Positions 8,572 through 17,633 are shown, counted from the first letter of the stretch. The stretch: 64,000 nucleotides of DNA from Streptomyces sp. CHD11 (GCF_018638295.1 NZ_JABTTS010000015.1:62001-126000), one strand, 5' to 3'. Notes: a model not told the origin generated them from the sequence alone. Numbers and translations: made by a program.

Positions 8572-9612
8572 TCACCTGACGTGCAGGGTCAGGTCGACCA
8601 GTACGGCGTGGTGGTCGGTGTCGGGAAGGGCGAGGAAACGGGCCCCGGACGCGGCGAACTCCTCGGACACCAGGACGTGGTCGATCTGCGCGCCGAACGC
8701 CGGAGCGGTCCGGGACGGCCAGGTCGGGGTCCGGTCGGAGCCGTCGAGCCGGGCCGCGTCGCGCAGTCCGGTGTCGAGGATGCGCCGGAACGCCGCGTGG
8801 TCCTGGGACGCGTTGAAGTCCCCGGCGAACACGGCCGGGACGTCCGGCGCATCGGCGGCCGCGGCGCGCAGCGCGCCCAGCTCCCGCTGCCACAGGCGGA
8901 CCTGCTCGGGCAGCGGCGGCATGGGATGGGCGAGCTGGAGCCGTACGGAGTGCCCGCCGACGTCGGCCACCGCGCCGGGCATCCCCATGGTGCCCGGCAC
9001 TCCCTCGGTGGCCTCGAGCGGAAAGCGGCTGAGGATGACCGAGCCCTCGGAGCCTCCGCCCTCCACGGCCCGCCGGTGCGGATGACTGTCGGCCAGCTCC
9101 CGTTCCAGCGCCGCGTCGCAGCTGTACTCGCACTCCTGTACGAAAATGATGTCCGGCTTCTCACGGCGTACGGTGTCGATCAGCGCGTCGGTGGCCTGTC
9201 CGAACTCCACGTTGGAGGTCAGCACCCGCAGCTCGGCGACGGGCCGACCACCCGGATCGCCGGACTTCCCGTACGGCTCGATGAACCAGGCCAGCAGGCC
9301 GAGCAGGACCACACCCCACACCGCACCGGCCCACCAGCGGGCCAGCAGGGTGAACAGCAGCCCGGCGCCGGTGGGGACCAGCAGCCAGGGCAGGAACGCG
9401 AGCAGCTGGGGCACGGGGGTGATGCCGTCGGTGTCGGCGGTACGGCAGCCGACGACCGCGCTCACCCCGGCGAACAGCAGCGCGGCGCACCAGGCACCGA
9501 ACCGCCGCCCTCCCCCGGGCCGCCGTCCGCTCCCGTCCCCGGTGACCGTCGGGTCGGCAGTGGCAGTGTCCAAGGGGCCGGCCTTCCGTCCGCGGGCGCT
9601 GTGTCTTCGCAT
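8572..9612 (-). CDS. Endonuclease/exonuclease/phosphatase-family membrane protein
   Basis: About 346 residues from an ATG at 9612. Three hydrophobic helices (about residues 40-120) precede an EEP (DNase I-like) domain: LRVLTSNVEFGQATDALIDT, the catalytic-type Glu in DIIFVQECEYS, AGDFNASQDH and the terminal IDHVLVSE and DTDHHAVLVD motifs. These enzymes cleave phosphodiesters or phosphates, and membrane-tethered ones usually act outside the cell. Start choice is uncertain: GGGGGAGG abuts the ATG, and a TTG some 26 codons later with GGAAGG upstream is possible. It is downstream of phoX on the same strand; a shared phosphate role is only a guess. Confidence 0.8.
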   Translation of the reverse strand: MRRHSARGRKAGPLDTATADPTVTGDGSGRRPGGGRRFGAWCAALLFAGVSAVVGCRTADTDGITPVPQLLAFLPWLLVPTGAGLLFTLLARWWAGAVWGVVLLGLLAWFIEPYGKSGDPGGRPVAELRVLTSNVEFGQATDALIDTVRREKPDIIFVQECEYSCDAALERELADSHPHRRAVEGGGSEGSVILSRFPLEATEGVPGTMGMPGAVADVGGHSVRLQLAHPMPPLPEQVRLWQRELGALRAAAADAPDVPAVFAGDFNASQDHAAFRRILDTGLRDAARLDGSDRTPTWPSRTAPAFGAQIDHVLVSEEFAASGARFLALPDTDHHAVLVDLTLHVR

Positions 9613-9900
9613 CCTCCCCCAAGGACGGATACGCGTGACGGCCGGTTGCGGGCTGCCGGCCCGCGCGGCGGTCGCGCCCGCGCGGCAGCGGGCAGTCGTG
9701 CCTCCCCCAGTGCCTCGAGGGCCCGGTACGCACACCCGGGGCGGGCACGGGCGGGCCCGTACGGACACGGAGCCGGAGGCTGTCCGCCCCGACCCGGCCG
9801 AGGCGTACCGGGGGGCGGCCCGGCAGGCACCGGCGTTCCGGGAGTGGCTGGCGGACCTGGCGCCGGGCCCCCGACCCCGGCCACCCCCGGACCACGGGCG
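9613..9900. other. 288-bp interval without a convincing gene
   Basis: GC-rich spacer between the stop of phoX and the phosphatase-family gene, both minus-strand. Long frames cross it in several phases but none has a plausible start or recognisable product. I see no clear terminator or repeat. Confidence 0.4.
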
Positions 9901-11976
9901 TCAGACGCCGATGTCCCGCCCGTCCGCACGCCACACCGCGACCACGGCCGGGCGGACGTACGTGCCGGGCCCGTCGGGCCAGGTGCTGGCGGGACTGTCG
10001 ACCGTGGCCCCGTCCACCTCGCCCGGGTGCTGCACGGCGACCAGCACCCGGCGGTCCTGGATGACCGGACCGCAGGTCTCCGCGCCCGTCGGCACGGTCA
10101 GGAACTGCTTGAGCTCACCGCGCCGGTCCCCGCGGGTGGCGACGCCGAAGAGGCCGTCGTGGGAGCCGAGGGCGCTGCCGTCGGTGGAGATCCACAGGTT
10201 GCCGTGGTCGTCGAAGGCGACGTTGTCCGGGCAGGAGATCGGGCTGACGGAGTCCTTCGGGAAGCCGGCGAAGTACGTCGCCGGGTCCTCCGGATCGCCC
10301 GCGACCAGGAACAGCGACCAGCCGAAGCGGGTGCTCTCCGGCCGGTTCCAGCGCTCGGTCAGTTCCAGGATGTGGCCGTGCTTGTTGGCGTGGCGCGGGT
10401 TGGCCTCGTCCGCCTCGGGGTTCGAGCCGACCCCGCGGTTGGAGTTGTTGGTGAGCGCGACGTACACCTTGCCGGTGACGGGGTTGGGCTCGATGTCCTC
10501 GGGCCGGTCCATCTTCGTGGCGCCCACCTTGTCGCCGGCCAGGCGCGTGAAGACGAAGACCTCCTCGGCGGTCATGCCCTCGACGTGCGAGACGGCACCG
10601 CGGGCGGTGGCGGTCGCCAGCGGGATCCACTCACCGCCGCCGTCGAACTCGCCGTCCTTCGGGAGCTTGCCCGTCCCGTCGATCTCGATGGCCGGCGAGT
10701 CACCGGTCAGCCTGGCCACGTACAGGGTGCCCTCGTCGAGCAGCGAGAGGTTGTGCTCGCGCGCCGAGCGGCTGTTGCCGTGCCGCATCCGCTTGCTGCC
10801 GACGAACTTGTAGAAGTAGTCGAACCGCTCGTCGTCCCCGCTGTAGACGACCGGACGCCCGTCGTGCGTCAGCCGCACGGTCGCCGCCTCGTGCTTGAAC
10901 CGGCCGAGCGCGGTGCGCTTGCGCGGGGTGGAGTGGGGGTCGTACGGGTCGAGTTCGACGACATAGCCGAACCGGTGCGCCTCGTTCGGCTCCTGGGCGA
11001 GGTCGAACCGCTTGTCGAACCGCTCCCACTTGCGCTCGGTGCCGCCGCTGCCGATCCCGTACCGCTTGTCGGTCGCGCTGCTGCCGTGGGCGAAGTACTG
11101 GTTGAAGTTCTCCTCGGCGTGCAGGGTCGTGCCCCAGGGGGTGGTGCCGCCCGCGCAGTTGTTGAGCGTGCCGAGCACCTTCCGCCCGCTGGGGTCGGCG
11201 GACGTCTTCACCAGGTCGGACCCGGCGACGGGCCCGGTGAGCCGGAACTCGGAGGTGGCGGTGAGCCGCCGGTTGAGGTGATGCCGGCCGACCGGCGTCA
11301 GCCTGCCGCTGCGCCGCTCCTCCTCCACCGTGACCACGGCGAGCCCGTGCGCGGCCCAGGCGGTCTCCACCTGCTCACGGGTGGGGTTCTCCGGGTCGTA
11401 GTCACGGAACATGAGCATCTCGTCGGTGTACTCGTGGTTGGCGACGAGCAGTTGCCGGTCACGCTCTCCGCGCAGCGGCAGCAGCGCGAGGAAGTCGCAG
11501 TTGTACCCGAACTGTCCGGCCTGCGCCCTGGCGCTCTGCCGTTCCGGATCGAAGGCGGGCGCGCCGCGCAGGATGGGCTCGCCCCAGCGGATGACGACGT
11601 CCTGGCGGTAGCCCTCCGGCACGGTGACGGCGTCCCTGGTGTTGGGCGCGACGGGGGTGAACCGCAGGCCGCGGGCAGCCTTGGACTTGTGCGGGTGACG
11701 TCCGCCCTTGACGGCGGGAGCCGCCTGCGCCTCGGGCGCGGCCGCGATGCCGGCCGCCCCGGCGCCGGCCGCGGCGACGGTCACGACGGCGGCGGCGCGC
11801 ATCACGGACCGGCGGCTGAGGGCGCCGGCGATGACGTCACCGACGTACTCGTTGGAGCTGGTGTTGGGCACCTCGTGGAAACAGGCGTCACCACACCGGA
11901 AGCGACAGGTCATGGCGGACCGCCCGCCGGGGTGCGAACCGGACGGCGTTCCGATCAACGGCAGCAGCTTTCGCAC
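9901..11976 (-). CDS. phoX: PhoX-family alkaline phosphatase, Tat-exported
   Basis: A 691-residue protein from a GTG at 11976 with AAGGAGAG 7 nt upstream. The N-terminus carries a twin-arginine signal (LSRRSVMRAAAVV near residue 54, then an Ala-rich core ending AAPEAQAAPA). The body has the PhoX/DUF839 features: YNCDFLALLPL, LVANHEYTDE, HALGRF-type repeats, CPDNVAFDDHGNLWISTDG and a VQHPGE motif near the end. These calcium/iron-dependent enzymes release phosphate from organic esters outside the cell. A PHO-box-like repeat lies about 70-90 bp upstream, which fits induction by PhoR-PhoP under phosphate limitation. Confidence 0.9.
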   Translation of the reverse strand: MRKLLPLIGTPSGSHPGGRSAMTCRFRCGDACFHEVPNTSSNEYVGDVIAGALSRRSVMRAAAVVTVAAAGAGAAGIAAAPEAQAAPAVKGGRHPHKSKAARGLRFTPVAPNTRDAVTVPEGYRQDVVIRWGEPILRGAPAFDPERQSARAQAGQFGYNCDFLALLPLRGERDRQLLVANHEYTDEMLMFRDYDPENPTREQVETAWAAHGLAVVTVEEERRSGRLTPVGRHHLNRRLTATSEFRLTGPVAGSDLVKTSADPSGRKVLGTLNNCAGGTTPWGTTLHAEENFNQYFAHGSSATDKRYGIGSGGTERKWERFDKRFDLAQEPNEAHRFGYVVELDPYDPHSTPRKRTALGRFKHEAATVRLTHDGRPVVYSGDDERFDYFYKFVGSKRMRHGNSRSAREHNLSLLDEGTLYVARLTGDSPAIEIDGTGKLPKDGEFDGGGEWIPLATATARGAVSHVEGMTAEEVFVFTRLAGDKVGATKMDRPEDIEPNPVTGKVYVALTNNSNRGVGSNPEADEANPRHANKHGHILELTERWNRPESTRFGWSLFLVAGDPEDPATYFAGFPKDSVSPISCPDNVAFDDHGNLWISTDGSALGSHDGLFGVATRGDRRGELKQFLTVPTGAETCGPVIQDRRVLVAVQHPGEVDGATVDSPASTWPDGPGTYVRPAVVAVWRADGRDIGV

Positions 11977-12044
11977 GTGTTCTCTCCTTGGAAGCCCGGG
12001 GTGTCAGCGTGACCGTAGGAGGACATGAGTGCGGCAGCCGGGCG

Positions 12045-12066
12045 CCGGGATGAACGGCGGGTGAAC
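12045..12066 (-). promoter_or_regulatory. PHO box-like direct repeat upstream of phoX
   Basis: Read on the minus strand this is GTTCACCCGCC followed directly by GTTCATCCCGG: two 11-nt direct repeat units of the kind bound by Streptomyces PhoP. It is 70-90 bp upstream of the phoX start and points the right way. Binding is inferred, not shown. Confidence 0.7.
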
Positions 12067-12253
12067 CTGCGGAACCAGTGCGGACGGTGCACGGGCGGGC
12101 ACGTTCCGCCACCGAGTGGGCCGAATCGCGCTCTTGACATATACGATTCCGCAAACCCAACCCTGCCCAAGATCGCCCTTGCGGGCCGCTAACCTTACGT
12201 GTCCGTCCTGGCCAGGGATTGACGGGCACCAACTCACGCGAAGGGTTGCGCAC

Positions 12254-13801
12254 ATGGGCATTCTCACTCTCCTGCGGAACGCGTTCGGACGGTCACGCAA
12301 AGCGAGCCCCGCCGAAGCGGAGGGTACGGCGCAGGCCGCCGAGCCGAAGGAAACGGCCGCTCCGACATCGCCCGAGCCGGCCGCGAGCACGCACCCGACC
12401 ATTCCGTCCCCGTCCCGGGAGCCGGCACCCGCCACTCCCTCGGTCCCGGAACCCCGCGACGACGATCACGACCTCGTCAGCGCCGCGTTCGACAAGCTCA
12501 CGGTCCCCGGACCCGCCCACCCCACCGACACCCCCGACCAGCCCCGACCCGAGGCGGAGACAGCCCCCGCCCCGAAGCCCGCGGGAGAGGCGGCTCCGAA
12601 GACGACGCCCGAGGCCGAGGCGGCTGTGGAGCCCGCGGCAGAACCCGCCGCGGAAACGACTCCCGCCCCGAAGGCCGAGGCAGAACCGAAGACCACCGCC
12701 GAGGAAGCCCCGGAACCCGAGATCGAAACAGCGCCGGCCCCGGAGCCGAAGGCAGAGGCGGCGCCCGCCCCGGAGCCGAAGGCCGGGGCAACCCCCGCCC
12801 CGGAACCGGAGCCGAAGGCCAAGGCAACCCCCGCCCCGGAACCGGAGCCGAAGGCCGAGGCAACCCCCGCCCCGGAGCCGGAGCCCGAGACCGAGGCAAC
12901 GCCGGCGCCCGCAGGAGAGGCTGAGCCCGAACCGAAGGCCGAGACCGAGACCGAGGCAGAGCCGAAGGCCGCCGCCGAGGACGCGAAGGCCGAGGCCGAG
13001 CCGGAAGCGGCCCCCGCCCCGGAGCCGGAGGCAGCCCCCACGACCGCGCCCGCGGCCGCCGACGGCGAGGACACCCCACAGGGGCCACCCGCACCCGACG
13101 ACGAGAGCCGCACGGGTGGTGCGGGTGGGAACGAATCCCCCGCCGAAGGCGAAGCCGAGGCGGACACCCCCGCCCCCGCAGCCCTCGCCCCCGCCTACAA
13201 GGCCGCCACCACCACCCTCGCCGCCCACGACCTCACCGGCACCCGTGCCAAGGTCTACCTCGTGCTCGACCGCTCCGCGTCCATGCGCCCGTACTACAAG
13301 GACGGCTCCGCGCAGGCACTCGGCGAGCAGACCCTCGCCCTCGCCGCCCACCTCGACCCCGAGGCCACCGTCCACGTCGTCTTCTTCTCCACCGAACTGG
13401 ACGGCACCGGCGAGCTGACCCTCACCGACCACGAGAACAAGATCGACGAGCTGCACGCCGGCCTCGGCCGGATGGGCCGGACCAGCTACCACGCCGCAGT
13501 CGAAGCGGTCCTCGCCCGGCACGCCGAGGAGAAGGCCGGCACCCCCGCCCTGGTGGTCTTCCAGACGGACGGCGCCCCCGACGCCAAGACCCCCGCCACC
13601 CAGGCACTCACCGAGGCGGCGAAGAGCCACCCCGAGGTGTTCTTCTCCTTCGTCGCCTTCGGCGAGCAGGACAACAAGGCGTTCGACTACCTCCGCAAGC
13701 TGAAGACGGGGAACGCCTCCTTCTTCCACGCGGGCCCCGCCCCCCGTGAGCTCACGGACAAGGAACTGTACGAGGGCGTACTGGCCTCCTGGCGCCCGTA
13801 A
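12254..13801 (+). CDS. VWA-domain (TerF-like) protein with long Pro/Ala/Glu tract
   Basis: ATG at 12254; 515 residues. Residues 1-20 look like the short N-terminal helix of Ter-type proteins (MGILTLLRNAFGRSRK). Residues about 20-315 are an acidic Pro/Ala/Glu/Lys low-complexity tract containing near-identical EPEPKAEATPAP units. Residues about 330-515 form a von Willebrand A domain with the MIDAS sequence LVLDRSASM and later VVFQTDGAPD. The domain resembles TerF-like VWA proteins of the tellurite/stress-response group, which are cytoplasmic. No other ter genes are close by. A strong terminator follows the stop. Confidence 0.8.
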   Translation: MGILTLLRNAFGRSRKASPAEAEGTAQAAEPKETAAPTSPEPAASTHPTIPSPSREPAPATPSVPEPRDDDHDLVSAAFDKLTVPGPAHPTDTPDQPRPEAETAPAPKPAGEAAPKTTPEAEAAVEPAAEPAAETTPAPKAEAEPKTTAEEAPEPEIETAPAPEPKAEAAPAPEPKAGATPAPEPEPKAKATPAPEPEPKAEATPAPEPEPETEATPAPAGEAEPEPKAETETEAEPKAAAEDAKAEAEPEAAPAPEPEAAPTTAPAAADGEDTPQGPPAPDDESRTGGAGGNESPAEGEAEADTPAPAALAPAYKAATTTLAAHDLTGTRAKVYLVLDRSASMRPYYKDGSAQALGEQTLALAAHLDPEATVHVVFFSTELDGTGELTLTDHENKIDELHAGLGRMGRTSYHAAVEAVLARHAEEKAGTPALVVFQTDGAPDAKTPATQALTEAAKSHPEVFFSFVAFGEQDNKAFDYLRKLKTGNASFFHAGPAPRELTDKELYEGVLASWRP

Positions 13802-13826
13802 CCCCTGGCTCACCCCTCACCGTCCC

Positions 13827-13859
13827 TCGGGGGGCGGACGGATCCCGTCCGCCCCCCGA
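13827..13859 (+). terminator. Strong intrinsic terminator after the VWA gene
   Basis: A perfect 15-bp inverted repeat (arms 13827-13841 and 13845-13859, starting TCGGGGGGCGGACGG) with a 3-nt loop, 26 bp after the stop codon at 13801 and before metG. Confidence 0.85.
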
Positions 13860-13903
13860 AACGCGTGTGAGCCGACCCCCACCGGGCCAGTAGGATTTCG
13901 CCC

Positions 13904-15520
13904 ATGGCGGCCACTGGATCAGAGAAGCAGGGAGCGAAGGCGTACTACGTCTCGACTCCCATCTACTACGTCAACGACGCTCCTCACCTGGGCCACGCCT
14001 ATACGACCGTCGCAGGCGACGTGCTCACCCGCTGGCATCGCCAGCGCGGCGAGAAGGTGTGGTACCTCACCGGCACGGACGAGCACGGTCAGAAGATCAT
14101 GCGCACGGCCGAGGCCAACGGGGTCACCCCGCAGGCCTGGGCCGACAAGCTCGTCACGGAGGCCTGGAAGCCCCTGTGGGAGCACCTCGACATCGCCAAC
14201 GACGACTTCATCCGCACCACGCAGAAGCGGCACACCGACCGCGTCCAGGAGTTCGTACAGGACCTGTACGACAAGGGCGAGATCTACAAGGGCGGCTACG
14301 AGGGCCCGTACTGCGTGGGCTGCGAGGAGTACAAGCTCCCGGGTGAGCTGCTCGACGGCGAGGGCGAGTACGCGGGCCAGAAGCTGTGCCCGATCCACAA
14401 GAAGCCGGTGGAGATCCTCAGCGAGGAGAACTACTTCTTCAAGCTGAGCGAGTACAGCGAGAAGCTGCTCGCCCACTACGAGGCTGATCCGGGCTTCATC
14501 CAGCCCGAGTCCGCGCGCAACGAGGTCGTGAACTTCGTCCGCCAGGGCCTCCAGGACCTCTCCATCTCCCGCTCGACCTTCGACTGGGGCGTGCCGGTCC
14601 CGTGGGACGAGAAGCACGTCATCTACGTGTGGGTCGACGCGCTGCTGAACTACGCCACCGCTGTCGGCTACAACGAGAACCCGGAGAAGTTCGAGGCGAC
14701 CTTCCCCGCCGACGTCCACCTGGTCGGCAAGGACATCCTCCGCTTCCACGCGATCATCTGGCCGGCCATGCTGATGGCGCAGGGCCTCCCCCTCCCCGGG
14801 AAGATCGCCGCGAACGGCTGGCTGATGGTCGGCGGCGAGAAGATGAGCAAGTCCAACCTGACCGGCATCAAGCCGCAGGACCTGACCTCGCACTTCGGTG
14901 TGGACGCGTACCGCTGGTACTTCCTGCGGGCGATCGCCTTCGGCCAGGACGGCAGCTTCTCCTGGGAGGACTTCTCCGCCCGCTACACCAGCGAGCTGGC
15001 CAACGACTACGGCAACCTCGCCTCCCGCGTGGCCGCCATGGTCGGCAAGTACTTCGGCGGTGAGCTCCCGGCGTCGGCGGCCGACGGCGAGGCCGAGCAG
15101 GCGATCCACGCCGGCCTCACCCAGGCCGTCACGGAGGCGGACCGGAAGATCGGCGAGGAGCTGGACTTCCAGGGCGGCATCCTGGCGGTCTTCGACTTCG
15201 TGAAGCAGGTCAACGGCTACATCACGGAGCAGGAACCCTGGAAGGTGGCCAAGGACACCTCCGACGAGGGCAGGGCCCGCCTGGCGACGATCCTCTACAC
15301 GGCCGCCGAGTCCCTCCGCGCGGTGGCGGTCCTCCTCAACCCGGTCATGCCGGAGACCTCCCAGAAGCTCTGGGACTCCCTCGGCGCGGAGCCCGGCCTC
15401 GGCGCCCTCGCGGACCAGAAGGTCCAGGACGCCGGCACCTGGGGCATCCTGCCCGCCGGCTCCACGGTCACCAAGGGCGCGGTCCTCTTCCCGCGTCTCG
15501 AGGAGAAGCCGGCCGCGTAA
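13904..15520 (+). CDS. metG: Methionyl-tRNA synthetase
   Basis: A 538-residue class I aminoacyl-tRNA synthetase that charges initiator and elongator tRNA-Met in the cytoplasm. Visible signatures are HLGH (residues 28-31, the HIGH motif), a connective domain with cysteines YCVGCEEY and KLCPIH, WVDALLNYAT, and KMSKS (313-317). The C-terminal helical anticodon domain is complete; there is no EMAP/Trbp111-like extension. Length is normal for the short actinobacterial form. The last 15 codons plus stop are part of a 50-bp sequence repeated at 20431-20480, the border of an accessory island. Confidence 0.97.
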   Translation: MAATGSEKQGAKAYYVSTPIYYVNDAPHLGHAYTTVAGDVLTRWHRQRGEKVWYLTGTDEHGQKIMRTAEANGVTPQAWADKLVTEAWKPLWEHLDIANDDFIRTTQKRHTDRVQEFVQDLYDKGEIYKGGYEGPYCVGCEEYKLPGELLDGEGEYAGQKLCPIHKKPVEILSEENYFFKLSEYSEKLLAHYEADPGFIQPESARNEVVNFVRQGLQDLSISRSTFDWGVPVPWDEKHVIYVWVDALLNYATAVGYNENPEKFEATFPADVHLVGKDILRFHAIIWPAMLMAQGLPLPGKIAANGWLMVGGEKMSKSNLTGIKPQDLTSHFGVDAYRWYFLRAIAFGQDGSFSWEDFSARYTSELANDYGNLASRVAAMVGKYFGGELPASAADGEAEQAIHAGLTQAVTEADRKIGEELDFQGGILAVFDFVKQVNGYITEQEPWKVAKDTSDEGRARLATILYTAAESLRAVAVLLNPVMPETSQKLWDSLGAEPGLGALADQKVQDAGTWGILPAGSTVTKGAVLFPRLEEKPAA

Positions 15521-15525
15521 CACGC
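15476..15525. repeat. Left copy of 50-bp metG 3'-end direct repeat (attL-like)
   Basis: This segment covers the last metG codons, the TAA stop and CACGC. It recurs at 20431-20480 with 48 of 50 bases identical (differences at repeat positions 23 and 26). It marks the left border of a 4955-bp island (repeat start to repeat start). Confidence 0.8.
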
Positions 15526-15540
15526 ATCGCGTACGTCCAG

Positions 15541-15569
15541 AGGCCCGGAAACGGCTTGTTTCCGGGCCT
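15541..15569 (+). terminator. metG terminator
   Basis: Perfect 12-bp inverted repeat AGGCCCGGAAAC / GTTTCCGGGCCT with 5-nt loop GGCTT, 20 bp after the metG stop. Confidence 0.85.
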
Positions 15570-15765
15570 TCGCGGTGCGGTCCCGACGGGCCGGGGCAGA
15601 TCCGCCCAACCAGGACGTGCCCGCCCACTCCGCCCCTGAACTTCTACGACCGTCGGGATGGGGACGTCCGTGGAAGCTGGGGGGACCAGCGGTTCCGAGC
15701 CGCACACCGACGCGCTCCGCATCCAGTGACGACCAGGTGCGGGGCGCATGCTGGAGATTGGAGTA

Positions 15766-15975
15766 TCAGCGCTCCAACGCGTACGTCACGAAGTTCGCCC
15801 ACGCATCCGGCGTGAGTGCAAGCCGAGGGCCTGCCACGTGCTTGGAGTCGCGGACGTGGACGGTGCGGGGTGCTATCGCGATCTCCACGCAGGAGTTGCC
15901 ATCGGGGCCGTCGCTGTAGCTGCTCTTGAACCAGACCAGTTCAGAAGCGTCCCCGGCAGAAGCCTTGCGGATCAT
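15766..15975 (-). CDS. DUF397-domain small protein
   Basis: A 69-residue protein that is essentially one DUF397 domain: WFKSSYSDGPDGNSCVEIA, then VHVRDSKHVAGPRLAL and a terminal W..FV. In Streptomyces such proteins pair with a Scr1/WhiJ-type XRE regulator and modulate its DNA binding during development. Here its ATG overlaps the stop of the XRE gene by 4 nt (ATGA), so the two are co-translated. It lies inside the metG-associated island. Confidence 0.9.
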   Translation of the reverse strand: MIRKASAGDASELVWFKSSYSDGPDGNSCVEIAIAPRTVHVRDSKHVAGPRLALTPDAWANFVTYALER

Positions 15976-16853
15976 GTTTCTCCCAGCACTTGCTCGATGA
16001 GGGCCAGCGACTCCCGTGGGGTGAGAGCCTGCGCACGGATGGTCCCATAGCGCAGCTCAAGGATCCGTAGCTGCTTCGGGTCCGAAGTCGGCCGACCGTT
16101 GAACGCACCGTCGGAACGACCCGCCGCCGTGCCGTCGGCGAACTTCAGCACCTCGATCCTGCCGTCCAATCCTGGATGAGCCCCCGCGCCGGTAGGCATC
16201 ACCTGCAACGTAACGTTGCGCAACTGCCCCATATCCAGCAGGTGTTCAAGCTGCTGCCGCCAGACCATTGTGCCCCCAACGCGCCGACACAGCGTTGCCT
16301 CTTCCAGGACGAAGCTGAGAGACGGAGCGGGAGACCGCTCGAAGATCGACTTCCGAGCCATCCGAGCGGCTACCAGGCCCTCCGCCTCCTCCTCCGAGTA
16401 TGGCGGCTGCCATGCGTCGAACAGAGCACGCGCATGTTCTGGTGTCTGCAACAGCCCGTGGATACTGAGCCCGACGTACACACCAAGCTCAACCGCCTTG
16501 GCCTCCATCTGCGCCAGCGCCCGCACACTCTTCGGGTACCGGACCTTCCGCACGTCCTCCCAAGCCGCCGCGATGAGCCCGCCCGCGCCCAGCACCTTGT
16601 CGGCCCTGCTCAGATACTCCTGTCGGGGAATCCGCTTCCCGCCCTCGATCTTGTAGACCAGGTCGTCCCCGTACTTGACCGCCACGGCGAAGTCGGCGAC
16701 CCGCATCCCCACGGCCTCCCGCCGCAGCCTCAACTGACGGCCCACCGTGGCGAGTACCGCCATGCCCCACTCGTCCTCCGGGTCCACCTCCCACCCCGGC
16801 TCGTCCTCCTCGGTCCCGGTCCGGAGCCGTACCGCCTCGCCGTCCACCGGCAT
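15972..16853 (-). CDS. XRE-family regulator with Scr1/DUF5753-type C-terminal domain (WhiJ-like)
   Basis: A 293-residue protein. An HTH at about residues 33-88 (VGRQLRLRREAVGMRVADFA, YKIEGGKRIPRQEYLSR) is followed by the long DUF5753 region (VGLSIHGLLQTPEHARALF, LEEATLCRRVGG, LQVMPTGAGAHPGLDGRIEV). It forms a WhiJ-like module with the overlapping DUF397 gene and the divergent ATPase gene at 17011. Such modules tune differentiation or antibiotic onset. The 157-bp interval to 17011 is the likely bidirectional promoter. Confidence 0.9.
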   Translation of the reverse strand: MPVDGEAVRLRTGTEEDEPGWEVDPEDEWGMAVLATVGRQLRLRREAVGMRVADFAVAVKYGDDLVYKIEGGKRIPRQEYLSRADKVLGAGGLIAAAWEDVRKVRYPKSVRALAQMEAKAVELGVYVGLSIHGLLQTPEHARALFDAWQPPYSEEEAEGLVAARMARKSIFERSPAPSLSFVLEEATLCRRVGGTMVWRQQLEHLLDMGQLRNVTLQVMPTGAGAHPGLDGRIEVLKFADGTAAGRSDGAFNGRPTSDPKQLRILELRYGTIRAQALTPRESLALIEQVLGET

Positions 16854-17010
16854 GCCGCACCCCTCTGTCGTCCCGCCGTGCTGTGCAACGCCCGTACTCG
16901 CAGGCCGGTTCTTCCGACGACTCGGACAGCGGCCGACAAGCTCCGACAGTCACCCTACGTATCGGCGCTGTCACTGTTAACGGTAAGCGCGTCCGGCCAC
17001 GCTCGGTCAC

Positions 17011-17442
17011 GTGAACAGCGAAAAGACCACCCAACTTCTCTCACCCGCCGACCACTTCACCGTGCTCCTGTCACCCACGCCCCGCAGTGCCCGCCTCGCC
17101 CGGCTGCTCGCCACCGCCTGGACGCGCGACCGGGACCTGCCCCACCGCATCACCGAGGCGGCCGAACACCTCGTCGCCGAACTCGCCGCCAACGCGGCCA
17201 CCCACGGCCGGCTCACCGGACGCGACTTCCGCCTCGCCCTCCTGGCCGACGGCGCGACCCTCCGCATCGAGGTCACGGACACCCGAGGTGACGACCTCCC
17301 GCGCCGCCGCGTCCCCGCCCCCGACGACGAGTCCGGGCGCGGCCTGCTCCTCGTCGAGGCCCTCGCCGACCGCTGGGGCGTGGACCTCGGACCGGTCCCC
17401 CGCAAGACCGTATGGGCGGAACTCGACCTACCACCATCCTGA
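17011..17442 (+). CDS. Anti-sigma-factor-like histidine-kinase-type ATPase
   Basis: A 143-residue single-domain HATPase_c protein (RsbW/SpoIIAB type) from a GTG at 17011. The N-box reads HLVAELAANAATHG, the G1 region IEVTDTRGDD and G2 ESGRGLLLVEALADRWG. Proteins like this bind ATP, and several bind or phosphorylate sigma-factor partners. No histidine phospho-acceptor domain is present, so it is not a sensor kinase. It diverges from the XRE/DUF397 pair, completing a whiJ-type cluster. Confidence 0.88.
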   Translation: MNSEKTTQLLSPADHFTVLLSPTPRSARLARLLATAWTRDRDLPHRITEAAEHLVAELAANAATHGRLTGRDFRLALLADGATLRIEVTDTRGDDLPRRRVPAPDDESGRGLLLVEALADRWGVDLGPVPRKTVWAELDLPPS

Positions 17443-17458
17443 CCTGCGGAAACGACAC

Positions 17459-17494
17459 CGGCACCGGAACCCCGCCGCGTGTGTTCCGGTGCCG
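17459..17494 (+). terminator. Terminator after the ATPase gene
   Basis: Perfect 12-bp inverted repeat CGGCACCGGAAC / GTTCCGGTGCCG with a 12-nt loop, 17 bp after the stop at 17442. Confidence 0.75.
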
Positions 17495-17582
17495 TCGGCC
17501 GTCTTTCCCAAGGACCACGGGAGAGAAAGAAACCCCACCAAGCCCCACCCCTCCCGCCCACGGCGCACGCTCACTCGCGCGG

Positions 17583-17633
17583 GTGAACATCGCCAACTGG
17601 AGTGGATATGCCACAGGTTGTCTGCCCTACGCT
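17583..17633 (+). promoter_or_regulatory. Shared promoter module, copy A
   Basis: GTGAACATC (17583-17591) and TACGCT (17628-17633, a TANNNT -10 candidate) stand 45 nt apart start to start. The same pair recurs at 18718 and 37590 with 44-nt spacing. No good -35 hexamer is present, which suggests activator dependence. Confidence 0.5.

Noticed and set aside
8449..12012. Very long plus-strand open frame (about 1187 codons) over the phosphatase-family and phoX genes
   Set aside because: It is antisense to genes with clear motifs and has no start signal or recognisable domains; long stop-free antisense frames are normal at this GC content.
12134..12139. TTGACA as the -35 of the VWA gene
   Set aside because: No TANNNT lies at 16-19 bp; the promoter cannot be placed with confidence.
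17583..17591. GTGAACATC boxes as PHO-box units
   Set aside because: On the reverse strand each contains GTTCAC, but there is no second adjacent 11-nt repeat, and the fixed distance to TACGYT points to a different promoter module.
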